Assembly (NCBI GenBank): GCA_038116945.1
Contig: JAYOEY010000010.1
Location: 1 to 64,000 of the forward strand
Direction of reading: 5' to 3'
Source: JAYOEY01 sp038116945
Lineage (GTDB): Bacteria; Pseudomonadota; Alphaproteobacteria; MPNO01; UBA2964
DNA: 64,000 nt
In this document: piece after piece, positions 46,163 through 53,543 of the stretch
Position numbering within the stretch: position 1 is the stretch's first letter
Layout: each line of letters opens with the position of its first letter
Notes under the pieces: model-generated
Seen by the model: only the letters and a program-made list of their open reading frames with translations
What the model was told of the DNA's origin: nothing
The model's database searches: none
Position numbers and translations under genes: made by a program

Positions 46163-46181
46163 ACCGCCCCCGCGGGGCGGT
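46163..46181 (-). terminator. Probable htpG terminator hairpin
   Basis: An 8-bp perfect stem ACCGCCCC-CGC-GGGGCGGT lies 19 bases beyond the htpG stop; on the minus strand it is followed by GTTTC, so the U-tract is weak. Confidence 0.45.
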
Positions 46182-46199
46182 CAATTCGCACGGTCGTAT

Positions 46200-48074
46200 T
46201 CAGGCGGCCAGCCCCTTCGACATGATCTCCGACATGCGCCGCACGAAACCGGTGGGGTCGGGCAGCGTCTCGCCTTCAAGGATGCGCGCCTGGTCGAGCA
46301 GCAGCCAGGCCGCGTCGCCGAGCTTCGATCCCGCGCCGTCCGCCCCCACCAGCCCGGCAAGAGTCGTCACCAGCGCGTGGTTCGGGTTGATCTCCAGCAC
46401 GCGGGGAATGGATTCGTCGAGCTGCTGGTTGGCCTTCAGCAGGCGCGCCAGCCGGATATCGATGTCGCCCTCGTCGGACACCAGACAGACCGGGCTGTCG
46501 GTCAGCCGGTCCGAAACGCGCACGTCCTTGACCGCCTCGCCGAGCTCCAGCTTGACCATGGCGACCAGCGCATCGACGCCGGCGGGCGTTTCCGGCCTGG
46601 CATCGTCGCCTGTTTTCTCCGATTCGCCGTCCTTGCCGATGCCGGACAGGTCCGCCCCGGCGCGGGTCGCTGACTTGAACGTCTTGCCGTCGAACTCGCC
46701 GATGGCGGGCACCCAGAACTCGTCGACCGGATCGGTCATCAGCAGGACTTCGACACCGCGCGCGCGGAACCCCTCGAGTTGCGGGCTCTTGGCCAGCTTG
46801 TCGAAATCGTCCCCGGTTATGTAGTAAATCGCGTCCTGGCCCTCCTTCATCCGTGCCACGTAGCCGGCAAGATCGACCAGGCCGTCTTCGGTTGTGGAAC
46901 GGAACCGCGCGAGCCCCAGTAGCGCCTCGCGATTTTCGAAATCCTCGTACAGGCCTTCCTTGAGGACCGGGCCGAAATTGTCCCAGAAGGCCGCATAGTC
47001 GTCGGGCTTCTTTTCGGCCTTCTTCTTCAGCTCGCCCAGCACGCGGCGGACAAGCGCGGTACGGATACGGGTCAGCGTCGGGTTGGACTGCAGCATCTCG
47101 CGGCTGACATTGAGCGGCAGGTCTTCGGAATCGATCAGCCCGCGCAGGAAGCGCAGCCAGCGCGGCGCGAGCTCCTCGCACTTGTCGGTGATGAACACCC
47201 GCCGGACGTAGAGCTTGAGGTGCTGTTCGCGGTCGGGAGTGAAGATGTCCATCGGCCGCTGGCTCGGGATGAACAGCAGGCCGGTATATTCGATATTTCC
47301 CTCGGCGCGCCAGTGAAGCGTCATCCAGGGTTCGTCGTACATCCGACCGACATCGCGGTAGAACTCCGCATACTGCTCGTCCGTGACGTCCTTCCTCTGG
47401 CGCGTCCAGATGGCGGACGCCTTGTTGACGGTTTCCGCCTTGCCGTCTTCCTCGATCTGGATGGGCAGCGAGATATGGTCGGAATACGTCGAGACGATAT
47501 GGCGCAGGCGCGGGGTCTCGAGAAATTCCGCGGCGTCCTTTTTCAGGTGCAGGGTGATGGATGTGCCGCGCGACTCCTTCTCCGCCTCGCCGATGGTGTA
47601 TTCCCCGGCGCCGTCCGAAATCCAGCGCCATGCCTGGTCTTCGCCGGCCCGCCGGCTTACCACTTCGACCTTGTCGGCCACCATGAAGCATGAATAGAAG
47701 CCGACGCCGAACTGGCCGATCAGCGCCAGATCCTTCTTGTCGTCGCCGGTAAGCTGTTCGAAGAAAGCGGTGGACCCCGACCGTGCGATGGTGCCGAGAT
47801 CCTCGATCAGCGCATCGCGGTTCATGCCGACGCCGTTATCGGCGATGGTCAGCGTCTTCGCCTTTTTGTCGGCGGACAGGACGACGCGGAACTCGGGATC
47901 GTCCCTGGTCAGGTCGGGATCGGTGATTGCCAGATAGCGCAGCCGGTCGCAGGCGTCCGACGCGTTCGATATCAGCTCGCGCAGGAAAATCTGTCTGTCG
48001 CTGTAAAGCGAGCGGGCGACGATGTTGAGGATCTTGCCGACCTCTGTTTCGAATCGCAGCGTTTCTTCGGCCAT
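46200..48074 (-). CDS. htpG: Molecular chaperone HtpG (Hsp90)
   Basis: A 624-residue cytoplasmic Hsp90. The GHKL ATP site is intact: ELISNASDACDRLRY, IADNGVGMNRDALIEDLG, IGQFGVGFYSCF and RGTSITLHLK. The middle domain holds the catalytic loop region and SEDLPLNVSREMLQ with the conserved arginine; the C-terminal dimerisation domain completes the usual length. It folds and remodels client proteins under stress. A heat-shock-like promoter lies upstream at 48132-48161. Confidence 0.97.
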   Translation of the reverse strand: MAEETLRFETEVGKILNIVARSLYSDRQIFLRELISNASDACDRLRYLAITDPDLTRDDPEFRVVLSADKKAKTLTIADNGVGMNRDALIEDLGTIARSGSTAFFEQLTGDDKKDLALIGQFGVGFYSCFMVADKVEVVSRRAGEDQAWRWISDGAGEYTIGEAEKESRGTSITLHLKKDAAEFLETPRLRHIVSTYSDHISLPIQIEEDGKAETVNKASAIWTRQRKDVTDEQYAEFYRDVGRMYDEPWMTLHWRAEGNIEYTGLLFIPSQRPMDIFTPDREQHLKLYVRRVFITDKCEELAPRWLRFLRGLIDSEDLPLNVSREMLQSNPTLTRIRTALVRRVLGELKKKAEKKPDDYAAFWDNFGPVLKEGLYEDFENREALLGLARFRSTTEDGLVDLAGYVARMKEGQDAIYYITGDDFDKLAKSPQLEGFRARGVEVLLMTDPVDEFWVPAIGEFDGKTFKSATRAGADLSGIGKDGESEKTGDDARPETPAGVDALVAMVKLELGEAVKDVRVSDRLTDSPVCLVSDEGDIDIRLARLLKANQQLDESIPRVLEINPNHALVTTLAGLVGADGAGSKLGDAAWLLLDQARILEGETLPDPTGFVRRMSEIMSKGLAA

Positions 48075-48131
48075 CGGAATTTTCTCCCTTCCAGAATGCC
48101 CCTTGCGAGCAAGTGGTTGTGATCACGAACG

Positions 48132-48161
48132 AATATGGTTTCGCGCCGCCTGTTTCGCAAC
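48132..48161 (-). promoter_or_regulatory. Possible heat-shock (sigma-32-like) promoter of htpG
   Basis: On the minus strand GTTGCG (48161-48156) and CCATATT (48138-48132) are separated by 17 bases; CCATAT is the characteristic heat-shock -10. It lies about 58 bases before the htpG ATG. A perfect CTTGC-GA-GCAAG palindrome (48102-48113) lies in the leader. Confidence 0.4.
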
Positions 48162-48220
48162 CCTTGGCCCGCCGTGCCCGGGCGCTTGAAACCGCCGCGC
48201 GGTCGGGCGATGCTCATGCC

Positions 48221-50773
48221 ATGGCCGCTCCGGAAAACAGGCCCCGCGTAACGGCGGTTCTGGGCCCCACGAACACCGGCAAGACCTATCTCGCCATCGA
48301 GCGCATGCTGGGTCATCGCACCGGCATGATCGGATTCCCGCTGCGTCTCCTGGCCCGCGAAAACTACGACCGGGTGGTCGGGCTTGTCGGCGCGCGCAAC
48401 GTCGCGCTGGTGACCGGCGAGGAAAAAATCATCCCGCCGACCGCGCGGTATTTCCTCTGCACCGTCGAATCGATGCCGCTGGGCCGCCCGGTCGATTTCC
48501 TCGCCATCGATGAGATACAGCTCGCCGCCGACCCGGAGCGCGGGCATATCTTTACCGATCGCCTGCTGCACGCGCGGGGCGCCGTGGAAACCATGTTTCT
48601 CGGCGCGGATACGATCCGCCCGGTGATACTGGCGCTGATCCGCGATGCCGACTTTATCTCGCGTCCGCGATTTTCCAGGCTTTCCTATACCGGTCCGGCC
48701 AAGCTGACGCGGCTCAAACGGCGCTCCGCCATCGTCGCGTTCTCCGCCAACGACGTGTACGAGATCGCCGAGCAGGTGCGGCGCACGCGCGGCGGCACGG
48801 CGGTCGTGCTCGGCGCGCTCAGCCCCCGCACCCGAAACGCGCAGGTCGAGCTCTACCAGAACGGCGAGGTCGATTATCTGGTTGCGACCGACGCGATCGG
48901 CATGGGGCTCAACATGGATATCGGCCATGTCGCGTTTGCCCGGCTGCGCAAGTTCGACGGCGCGCGCAACCGCCCGCTCAGCGGGCAGGAAATCGCTCAG
49001 ATCGCGGGGCGCGCCGGGCGCCATATGAGCGACGGCACGTTCGGCACGCTGGCCGAGATCGGTCCGATCTCGCCCGAGATCGTCGAGGCGGTGGAGAACC
49101 ATCAGTTCGAGGTGCTCAGGACCGTCTGGTGGCGCAACAGCGATCTGGATTTCAGCACCGTCAAGGCGCTGCTCAAGAGCCTCAACGCGCCGCCGCCGCG
49201 CGCCGTGCTGCGCCGCGCGCGCGAGGCGGAGGACCATGCCGCGTTGCGCCATCTTGCGAACGATGCGGAGATCGCCGGTCTGGCCGGCGATCCCGGGGGC
49301 GTGCGGCTCCTGTGGGAGGTCTGCCAGATTCCCGATTTCCGCAAGACCATGCCGGACGCGCACCAGCGGCTGCTGGCGCATGTCTTTCGCCAGCTGCGCA
49401 GGCTCGACGGACGGTTGCCGGTCGACTGGGTGGCGAACCAGATCGCCCGGCTCGACCGCGTCGACGGCGATATCGATACCTTGATGGCCCGTATCGCCCA
49501 CACGCGAACCTGGACCTATATCTCGCACCGCGCCGACTGGCTCGACGACACGGCGCACTGGCAGGACCGGACGCGCGCCATCGAGGACCGCCTGTCGGAT
49601 GCGCTGCATGACCGGCTGTCGCAGCGATTTATCGACCGCCGCAACGCGGCGCTGACCCGGTCGCGCGGCAAGGCCGATCTCGAAGCGACGCTGGACGCGG
49701 ACAGCGGCGTCTATATCGAGGGAGAGCGGGTCGGCGTGCTGGACGGGCTGTGTTTCGTGGCCGCCGAAGACGCCAGCAGCGAGATGCGCCGGCTGATGTC
49801 GGTCGCCGCGCAGCGCGCCCTGCAGACCGAAATCGCGCGCCGCGTCTCTGCCTTGGCGGCGTCGCCCGACGATGCTTTCGAGCTCGACGGGTCCGGCGCG
49901 ATCCACTGGGAGGGGACGCGGATAGCGGCGCTTTCGAGGGGGCGCGATGTCCTTGCGCCCGCGATCGGCGTCCGGAGCGGGGCGCTGCTGACGTCCGGGC
50001 TGCGCGACCGTGTCGAAGCGCGGCTGCAGCGCTGGTTCGATGAACATGCATCGCGGCCGATCGAAGCGCTGCGAAAACTCCGTTCGTCGGAGATGTCCTC
50101 CCCCGCGCGCGGCATCGCCTTTCAGCTCGGCGAGGGGCTCGGTTCCATCCCGCGCGCGGGGGCGCGGGCCCAGATCGCCGCGCTGCAGCCCGACGACAGG
50201 CGGGCGCTCCGGCGGGCGGGCGTCCGGCTCGGGCCCGACACGATATACCTTCCGGCGCTGGTAAAGCCGGCGGCGGTGCGCCTGCGCGCCATATTATGGG
50301 CGGTCTGGACCGGCGCGGCGCCGATGACGCCGCCGGCCCCGGGGCTGGTGACGGTTCCTCTGGACGGCGAGGCGCCCGACGGGTTCTACCAAGCGCTCGG
50401 TTTCACGCCGATGGCCGGGCGGGCGATCCGCATCGACATTGTCGACCGGCTGATCGTGATGCTGAAAAGCCTCTCGAAGGACGGGCCGTTCCCGCTTTCG
50501 CCCGAGATGCCGACCCTGCTCGGGCTGGGCAACGAGGAGGCGGCTGCGATAATCGAGGCGCTGGGCTATCGCAGGAACGGGGGCGACGTCGCGACCTTCG
50601 AATCGAGGCCGCGACGGCGGCACGCCCGGCATCGAGACGGAAATTCGCAGGATGCCGACGGTTCTGCGCGCCGTAATCGGCCCAAGAAGTCCCGCAAATC
50701 CGCGAAACGTCCCGCGACCGCACCTGCCGATTCGCCGTTTGCGGCGCTCGCCGCGCTGAGGTTGCCGCGTTGA
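48221..50773 (+). CDS. Suv3-like ATP-dependent RNA helicase
   Basis: An 850-residue superfamily 2 helicase like the mitochondrial RNA-degradation helicase Suv3. Walker A is AVLGPTNTGKTYLA, the DExH-type box is FLAIDEIQLAAD, and motifs V and VI are VATDAIGMGLNMDIGHVAF and QEIAQIAGRAGRHMSDG. The long C-terminal region is arginine-rich and ends in a basic tail (RRRHARHRDGN...RPKKSRKSAKRP). ATG at 48221 was chosen because it gives the family N-terminus; the frame is open to a GTG at 48113, but the htpG promoter occupies that segment. It overlaps the S4 gene by four bases. Role in RNA turnover is inferred from the family. Confidence 0.9.
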   Translation: MAAPENRPRVTAVLGPTNTGKTYLAIERMLGHRTGMIGFPLRLLARENYDRVVGLVGARNVALVTGEEKIIPPTARYFLCTVESMPLGRPVDFLAIDEIQLAADPERGHIFTDRLLHARGAVETMFLGADTIRPVILALIRDADFISRPRFSRLSYTGPAKLTRLKRRSAIVAFSANDVYEIAEQVRRTRGGTAVVLGALSPRTRNAQVELYQNGEVDYLVATDAIGMGLNMDIGHVAFARLRKFDGARNRPLSGQEIAQIAGRAGRHMSDGTFGTLAEIGPISPEIVEAVENHQFEVLRTVWWRNSDLDFSTVKALLKSLNAPPPRAVLRRAREAEDHAALRHLANDAEIAGLAGDPGGVRLLWEVCQIPDFRKTMPDAHQRLLAHVFRQLRRLDGRLPVDWVANQIARLDRVDGDIDTLMARIAHTRTWTYISHRADWLDDTAHWQDRTRAIEDRLSDALHDRLSQRFIDRRNAALTRSRGKADLEATLDADSGVYIEGERVGVLDGLCFVAAEDASSEMRRLMSVAAQRALQTEIARRVSALAASPDDAFELDGSGAIHWEGTRIAALSRGRDVLAPAIGVRSGALLTSGLRDRVEARLQRWFDEHASRPIEALRKLRSSEMSSPARGIAFQLGEGLGSIPRAGARAQIAALQPDDRRALRRAGVRLGPDTIYLPALVKPAAVRLRAILWAVWTGAAPMTPPAPGLVTVPLDGEAPDGFYQALGFTPMAGRAIRIDIVDRLIVMLKSLSKDGPFPLSPEMPTLLGLGNEEAAAIIEALGYRRNGGDVATFESRPRRRHARHRDGNSQDADGSARRNRPKKSRKSAKRPATAPADSPFAALAALRLPR

Positions 50774-51111
50774 ACGACGCAGAGGCAACCGTTGCGATCC
50801 GGCTCGACAAATGGCTGTGGCAGGCGCGTTTCTTTCGCTCCCGTTCGCTGGCGTCGCAGCTGTGCAACGCCGGGCGGGTCCGGGTCGATGGCGCCAAGGT
50901 CGAGAAGGCGCATTTTTCGGTCCGCGTCGGGCAGGTTCTGACCTTCCCGCAGGCGCGCCGCGTCCGCGTCGTCCGCGTGCTGGCGCTCGGCAGCAGGCGC
51001 GGTCCTGCATCGGAGGCGCAAACGCTGTATGAAGACCTGTCCGATCCGGAGCCGGTGCCCCGTATCGCCGCTGTGCGCGGTTACCAGCGCGGCCTGAAAG
51101 ACAAATGGTAG
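50770..51111 (+). CDS. S4-domain RNA-binding protein, Hsp15-like
   Basis: A 113-residue basic protein opening with the S4 fold IRLDKWLWQARFFRSRSLASQLCNAGRVRVDGAKVEKAHFSVRVGQVL. Hsp15 (HslR) recycles stalled 50S subunits that carry nascent chains. It starts with TTG inside the helicase stop (TTGA), so the two are coupled in translation, suggesting a shared RNA-related job. Eight bases separate it from the TerB gene. Confidence 0.92.
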   Translation: MNDAEATVAIRLDKWLWQARFFRSRSLASQLCNAGRVRVDGAKVEKAHFSVRVGQVLTFPQARRVRVVRVLALGSRRGPASEAQTLYEDLSDPEPVPRIAAVRGYQRGLKDKW

Positions 51112-51118
51112 GGAACCG

Positions 51119-51565
51119 ATGCTGAACAGAATTCGAAGCCTGCTGGGCACCGGGCTGTCGCCTGCACATGACGACCCGGCCGACGAGCGGCGCCTGGCGG
51201 CGGCCGCGCTTCTCGTTGAAGTCGCGACGGTCGACCGCAATTTCGACGACAGGGAGCGCCACAGGATCGAAGCCTATGTCGCAGAGCGATTCTCGCTCTC
51301 GCGGCAGGATTCCGCGAAACTCATCGAGGCCGCCGAGCGGGAGGTCGACGGCAGCGTACAGCTCTACGCGTTCACGATGGCGATCCGGAACGGCTTCACC
51401 TACGACGAGCGGGTCGAGCTGATGGAAACGCTCTGGCGGGTGGTGCTCGCCGACGGACATGTCGATGCGTACGAGGATCAACTGCTTCGGCGAATCGCCG
51501 GACTGATCTACGTTACCGACCGGGACAGGGGGCTTGCGCGCAAGCGGGCGGTGGGTCGTCCCTGA
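51119..51565 (+). CDS. TerB-family protein
   Basis: A 148-residue acidic, all-helical cytoplasmic protein of the tellurite-resistance TerB (DjlA-like) fold: RRLAAAALLVEVATVDRNFDDRERHRIEAYV and LWRVVLADGHVDAYEDQLLRRIAGLIYV, the paired 'A..D..F...E' repeats that carry metal-binding acidic residues. Such stand-alone TerB proteins are of unknown function and need not confer tellurite resistance. It is the third gene of the helicase-S4-TerB unit. Confidence 0.88.
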   Translation: MLNRIRSLLGTGLSPAHDDPADERRLAAAALLVEVATVDRNFDDRERHRIEAYVAERFSLSRQDSAKLIEAAEREVDGSVQLYAFTMAIRNGFTYDERVELMETLWRVVLADGHVDAYEDQLLRRIAGLIYVTDRDRGLARKRAVGRP

Positions 51566-51604
51566 CGTCCGATTTGCCGCTGCGCTTTTTCTGGCAGAAC
51601 GCCA

Positions 51605-51633
51605 TTGCAGAGCGCGTGTTGAGATAGTACAGC
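51605..51633 (+). promoter_or_regulatory. Possible promoter of fdxA
   Basis: TTGCAG (51605-51610) and TACAGC (51628-51633) are separated by 17 bases, 68 bases before the ATG at 51701. Confidence 0.35.
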
Positions 51634-51700
51634 TTTGTCATGAGTACAGCCCGCTTCCGGATGGAGTCCGGCGGCGGGGAGAAAATAAGCGGAGACAGGA

Positions 51701-52039
51701 ATGACCTACGTCGTTACGGAAAACTGCATCAAATGCAAATTCATGGATTGCGTTGAAGTATGCCCGGTGGACTGCTTCTACGAGGGCGAAAACATGCTGG
51801 TGATCCATCCCGACGAATGCATCGATTGCGGCGTCTGCGAACCCGAATGCCCGGCCGAGGCGATCCAGCCCGATACCGAGGGCGACGTGGCGAAGTTCCT
51901 TGAAATCAACGCGGAATACGCCGAGAAATGGCCGAATATTACCCGCAAGGGCGATGCGCCGGCCGATGCGGACGACTGGAAGGACAAGGCGAACAAGTTC
52001 GAAGAGCATTTCAGCCCCAATCCGGCCGCGCGCGACTGA
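51701..52039 (+). CDS. fdxA: Seven-iron ferredoxin FdxA
   Basis: A 112-residue ferredoxin with one 3Fe-4S and one 4Fe-4S site: CIKCKFMDCVEVCPVDCF and CIDCGVCEPECPAEAI. The C-terminal extension ending NKFEEHFSPNPAARD is typical of the FdxA group in alphaproteobacteria. It is a soluble low-potential electron carrier. A G-rich spacer (GGGGAGAAAATAAGCGGAG) precedes the ATG and supplies the ribosome site. Confidence 0.96.
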   Translation: MTYVVTENCIKCKFMDCVEVCPVDCFYEGENMLVIHPDECIDCGVCEPECPAEAIQPDTEGDVAKFLEINAEYAEKWPNITRKGDAPADADDWKDKANKFEEHFSPNPAARD

Positions 52040-52054
52040 CCTTTTGCGCCCATC

Positions 52055-52096
52055 ACGGGCGGGGCCGGCCCGGACCACGGACCAGCCCCCGCCCGT
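52055..52096 (+). terminator. Possible fdxA terminator hairpin
   Basis: A perfect 10-bp stem (ACGGGCGGGG at 52055-52064, CCCCGCCCGT at 52087-52096) lies 16 bases after the fdxA stop. The loop is 22 bases and no U-run follows, so efficiency is doubtful. Confidence 0.4.
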
Positions 52097-52130
52097 ACGC
52101 TCAGAACCACTTGATTTTTCTGGCAAAGCG

Positions 52131-52149
52131 GCATTTCGGTACGAAATGC
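52131..52149. promoter_or_regulatory. 19-bp perfect palindrome upstream of carD
   Basis: GCATTTCG-GTA-CGAAATGC, arms of eight bases around three, in the 291-base fdxA-carD interval. It shares a TCG-N3-CGA core with the palindrome at 52171-52187. Probable regulator-binding site; regulator unknown. Confidence 0.55.
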
Positions 52150-52170
52150 TGTCCTTTTGCGCAATTTTGT

Positions 52171-52187
52171 GATATCGTGTCGATATC
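52171..52187. promoter_or_regulatory. 17-bp perfect palindrome overlapping a possible carD promoter
   Basis: GATATCG-TGT-CGATATC, arms of seven bases around three. It covers the -10 side (TCGATA, 52180-52185) of a possible promoter whose -35 is TTGCGC (52157-52162), with a 17-base spacer; binding here would be expected to repress. The rest of the interval to the carD start (52188-52330) shows no further clear structure. Confidence 0.5.
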
Positions 52188-52330
52188 GGTCGGAATTCAG
52201 GGGGGATCCGGCCGTTCAGGCTAAGCGGATGGCGCAGGATGAGCCACCGGGGGCAGTTTCCCGGTCGTTGTTTTCTGCGGCCTGACCGGAATTCGAGCGA
52301 AAAACGCCCTTCCGGAACGCGGAGGCCACC

Positions 52331-52885
52331 GTGCAATGGATGAGATTGGAAAACATGGCTGAGAAAGCGAAAACCAAACCCCGTGTGAAGAAAAAGCTCC
52401 CCTTCGCGGTCAACGATTACGTGGTTTACCCGACCCATGGAGTCGGGCGGGTGACCGATATCGTGACCGAGGAAATCGCCGGGTTCGAGCTGCAGCTGTT
52501 CGTGATCAGTTTTGCGGCGGAAAAGATGACGCTGCGCGTACCGGTCGGCAAGGCCGAGGATTCCGGGCTGCGCAAGATTTCGAGCCGCGAAAAGATGCAG
52601 ACGGCGATCGGCACGCTGCGCGGCAAGGCGCGCGTCAAGCGCACCATGTGGAGCCGCCGCGCCCAGGAGTACGAAGCAAAGATCAACAGCGGCGATCCGG
52701 TCGCCATCGCCGAGGTCGTCCGAGACCTGCACCGGCCGCCGGATCAGCCCGACCAGTCCTACAGCGAGCGGCAGATGTACGAGGCGGCGCTCGGCCGGCT
52801 CGCGCTCGAGCTGGCGCTGGTCGAGAAGATCGAGCCCGAAGCGGCGACCGAGAAGCTCGAAACGCTGCTGCTGAAAGCCGCCTGA
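52331..52885 (+). CDS. carD: CarD-family transcriptional regulator
   Basis: A 184-residue protein with an N-terminal RNA-polymerase-interacting domain, FAVNDYVVYPTHGVGRVTDI and LFVISFAAEKMTLRVPVGKAEDSGLR, and a helical C-terminal DNA-contact domain (SYSERQMYEAALGRLALELALVEKIEPEAATEKLETLLL). CarD binds the RNA polymerase beta subunit and stabilises open complexes, notably at rRNA promoters. I chose the GTG at 52331 since GGAGG lies five bases upstream; ATG at 52355 is an alternative. It has a long upstream region with two palindromes and a strong terminator after it, so is a separate unit. Confidence 0.94.
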   Translation: MQWMRLENMAEKAKTKPRVKKKLPFAVNDYVVYPTHGVGRVTDIVTEEIAGFELQLFVISFAAEKMTLRVPVGKAEDSGLRKISSREKMQTAIGTLRGKARVKRTMWSRRAQEYEAKINSGDPVAIAEVVRDLHRPPDQPDQSYSERQMYEAALGRLALELALVEKIEPEAATEKLETLLLKAA

Positions 52886-52911
52886 CCGGTTTTCGCATGT
52901 TATGTTCCGGA

Positions 52912-52943
52912 AACGCCGTTCGCGCTCGCGAGCGGCGTTTTTC
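52912..52943 (+). terminator. Intrinsic terminator of carD
   Basis: AACGCCG (52912-52918) pairs with CGGCGTT (52933-52939), with TCGCG/CGCGA pairing inside, followed by TTTC. It lies 27 bases after the carD stop. Confidence 0.75.
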
Positions 52944-52960
52944 GTTCCGGGGGGGAGACG

Positions 52961-53425
52961 ATGGCTGAAGGGCTGAAGATCATATCCGGCGGACAGACAG
53001 GGGTGGACCGGGCCGCGCTCGATGCCGCGATCGACGCGGGACTTCCCCATGGCGGGACCTGCCCCGCCGGCCGCGCCGCCGAGGACGGCGTCATCGATTC
53101 GCGTTACGACCTGACGGAAACGGAGAGCGCGGATCCGGTTATCCGGACGCGGCTCAATATCGCCGACGCCGACGCGACGCTGATCCTGGCGAAGGGCGCG
53201 CTTGCCGGCGGTACCAGGCAGGCGGCGGATTACGCGGAACATCTGGGGCGCGCGCTGCTGGTCGTCGATCCGTTTGAAGCGAAGGCGGCGGACGAGATCG
53301 CGTCCTGGCTCGAGAACAGGCGCTGGCGCATTCTCGGAATCGGCGGGCCGCGCGAGAGCGAATGCCCCGGCATTTACGAAAAGACCCGCGAGTTGCTCGG
53401 CAAGGTATTCGAAAACCTCGCCTGA
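52961..53425 (+). CDS. Putative molybdenum-carrier (SLOG-like Rossmann) protein
   Basis: A 154-residue protein with the opening LKIISGGQTGVDRAALDAAI, the glycine-rich nucleotide loop of the 'putative molybdenum carrier' family, then GGTCPAGRAAEDGVID and ADADATLILAKGALAGGT, and a final IGGPRESECPGIYE. The fold is related to molybdenum-cofactor carrier and other SLOG nucleotide-binding proteins. Biological role is unproven; ligand may be a nucleotide or nucleotide-derived cofactor. Preceded by GGGGGAGA. Confidence 0.87.
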   Translation: MAEGLKIISGGQTGVDRAALDAAIDAGLPHGGTCPAGRAAEDGVIDSRYDLTETESADPVIRTRLNIADADATLILAKGALAGGTRQAADYAEHLGRALLVVDPFEAKAADEIASWLENRRWRILGIGGPRESECPGIYEKTRELLGKVFENLA

Positions 53426-53543
53426 TTCCGGGTGCAATCCGGTTCCATCGCTGGTTGCATATTTTATCGTTCGTTAATCTCCTGAGGGTTTAATAAGCCG
53501 ATAAGCAGTCCGGTTTTCGGGGCCGCGGGCGCAAGGATCGGCA

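Noticed and set aside
51119..51565. Tellurite resistance determinant
   Set aside because: Only a single stand-alone TerB-fold gene is present, without TerZ/D/C; resistance cannot be claimed from it.
52229..52285. An 18-residue frame between fdxA and carD
   Set aside because: No ribosome site, no hydrophobic or regulatory feature, and it is short enough to occur by chance.
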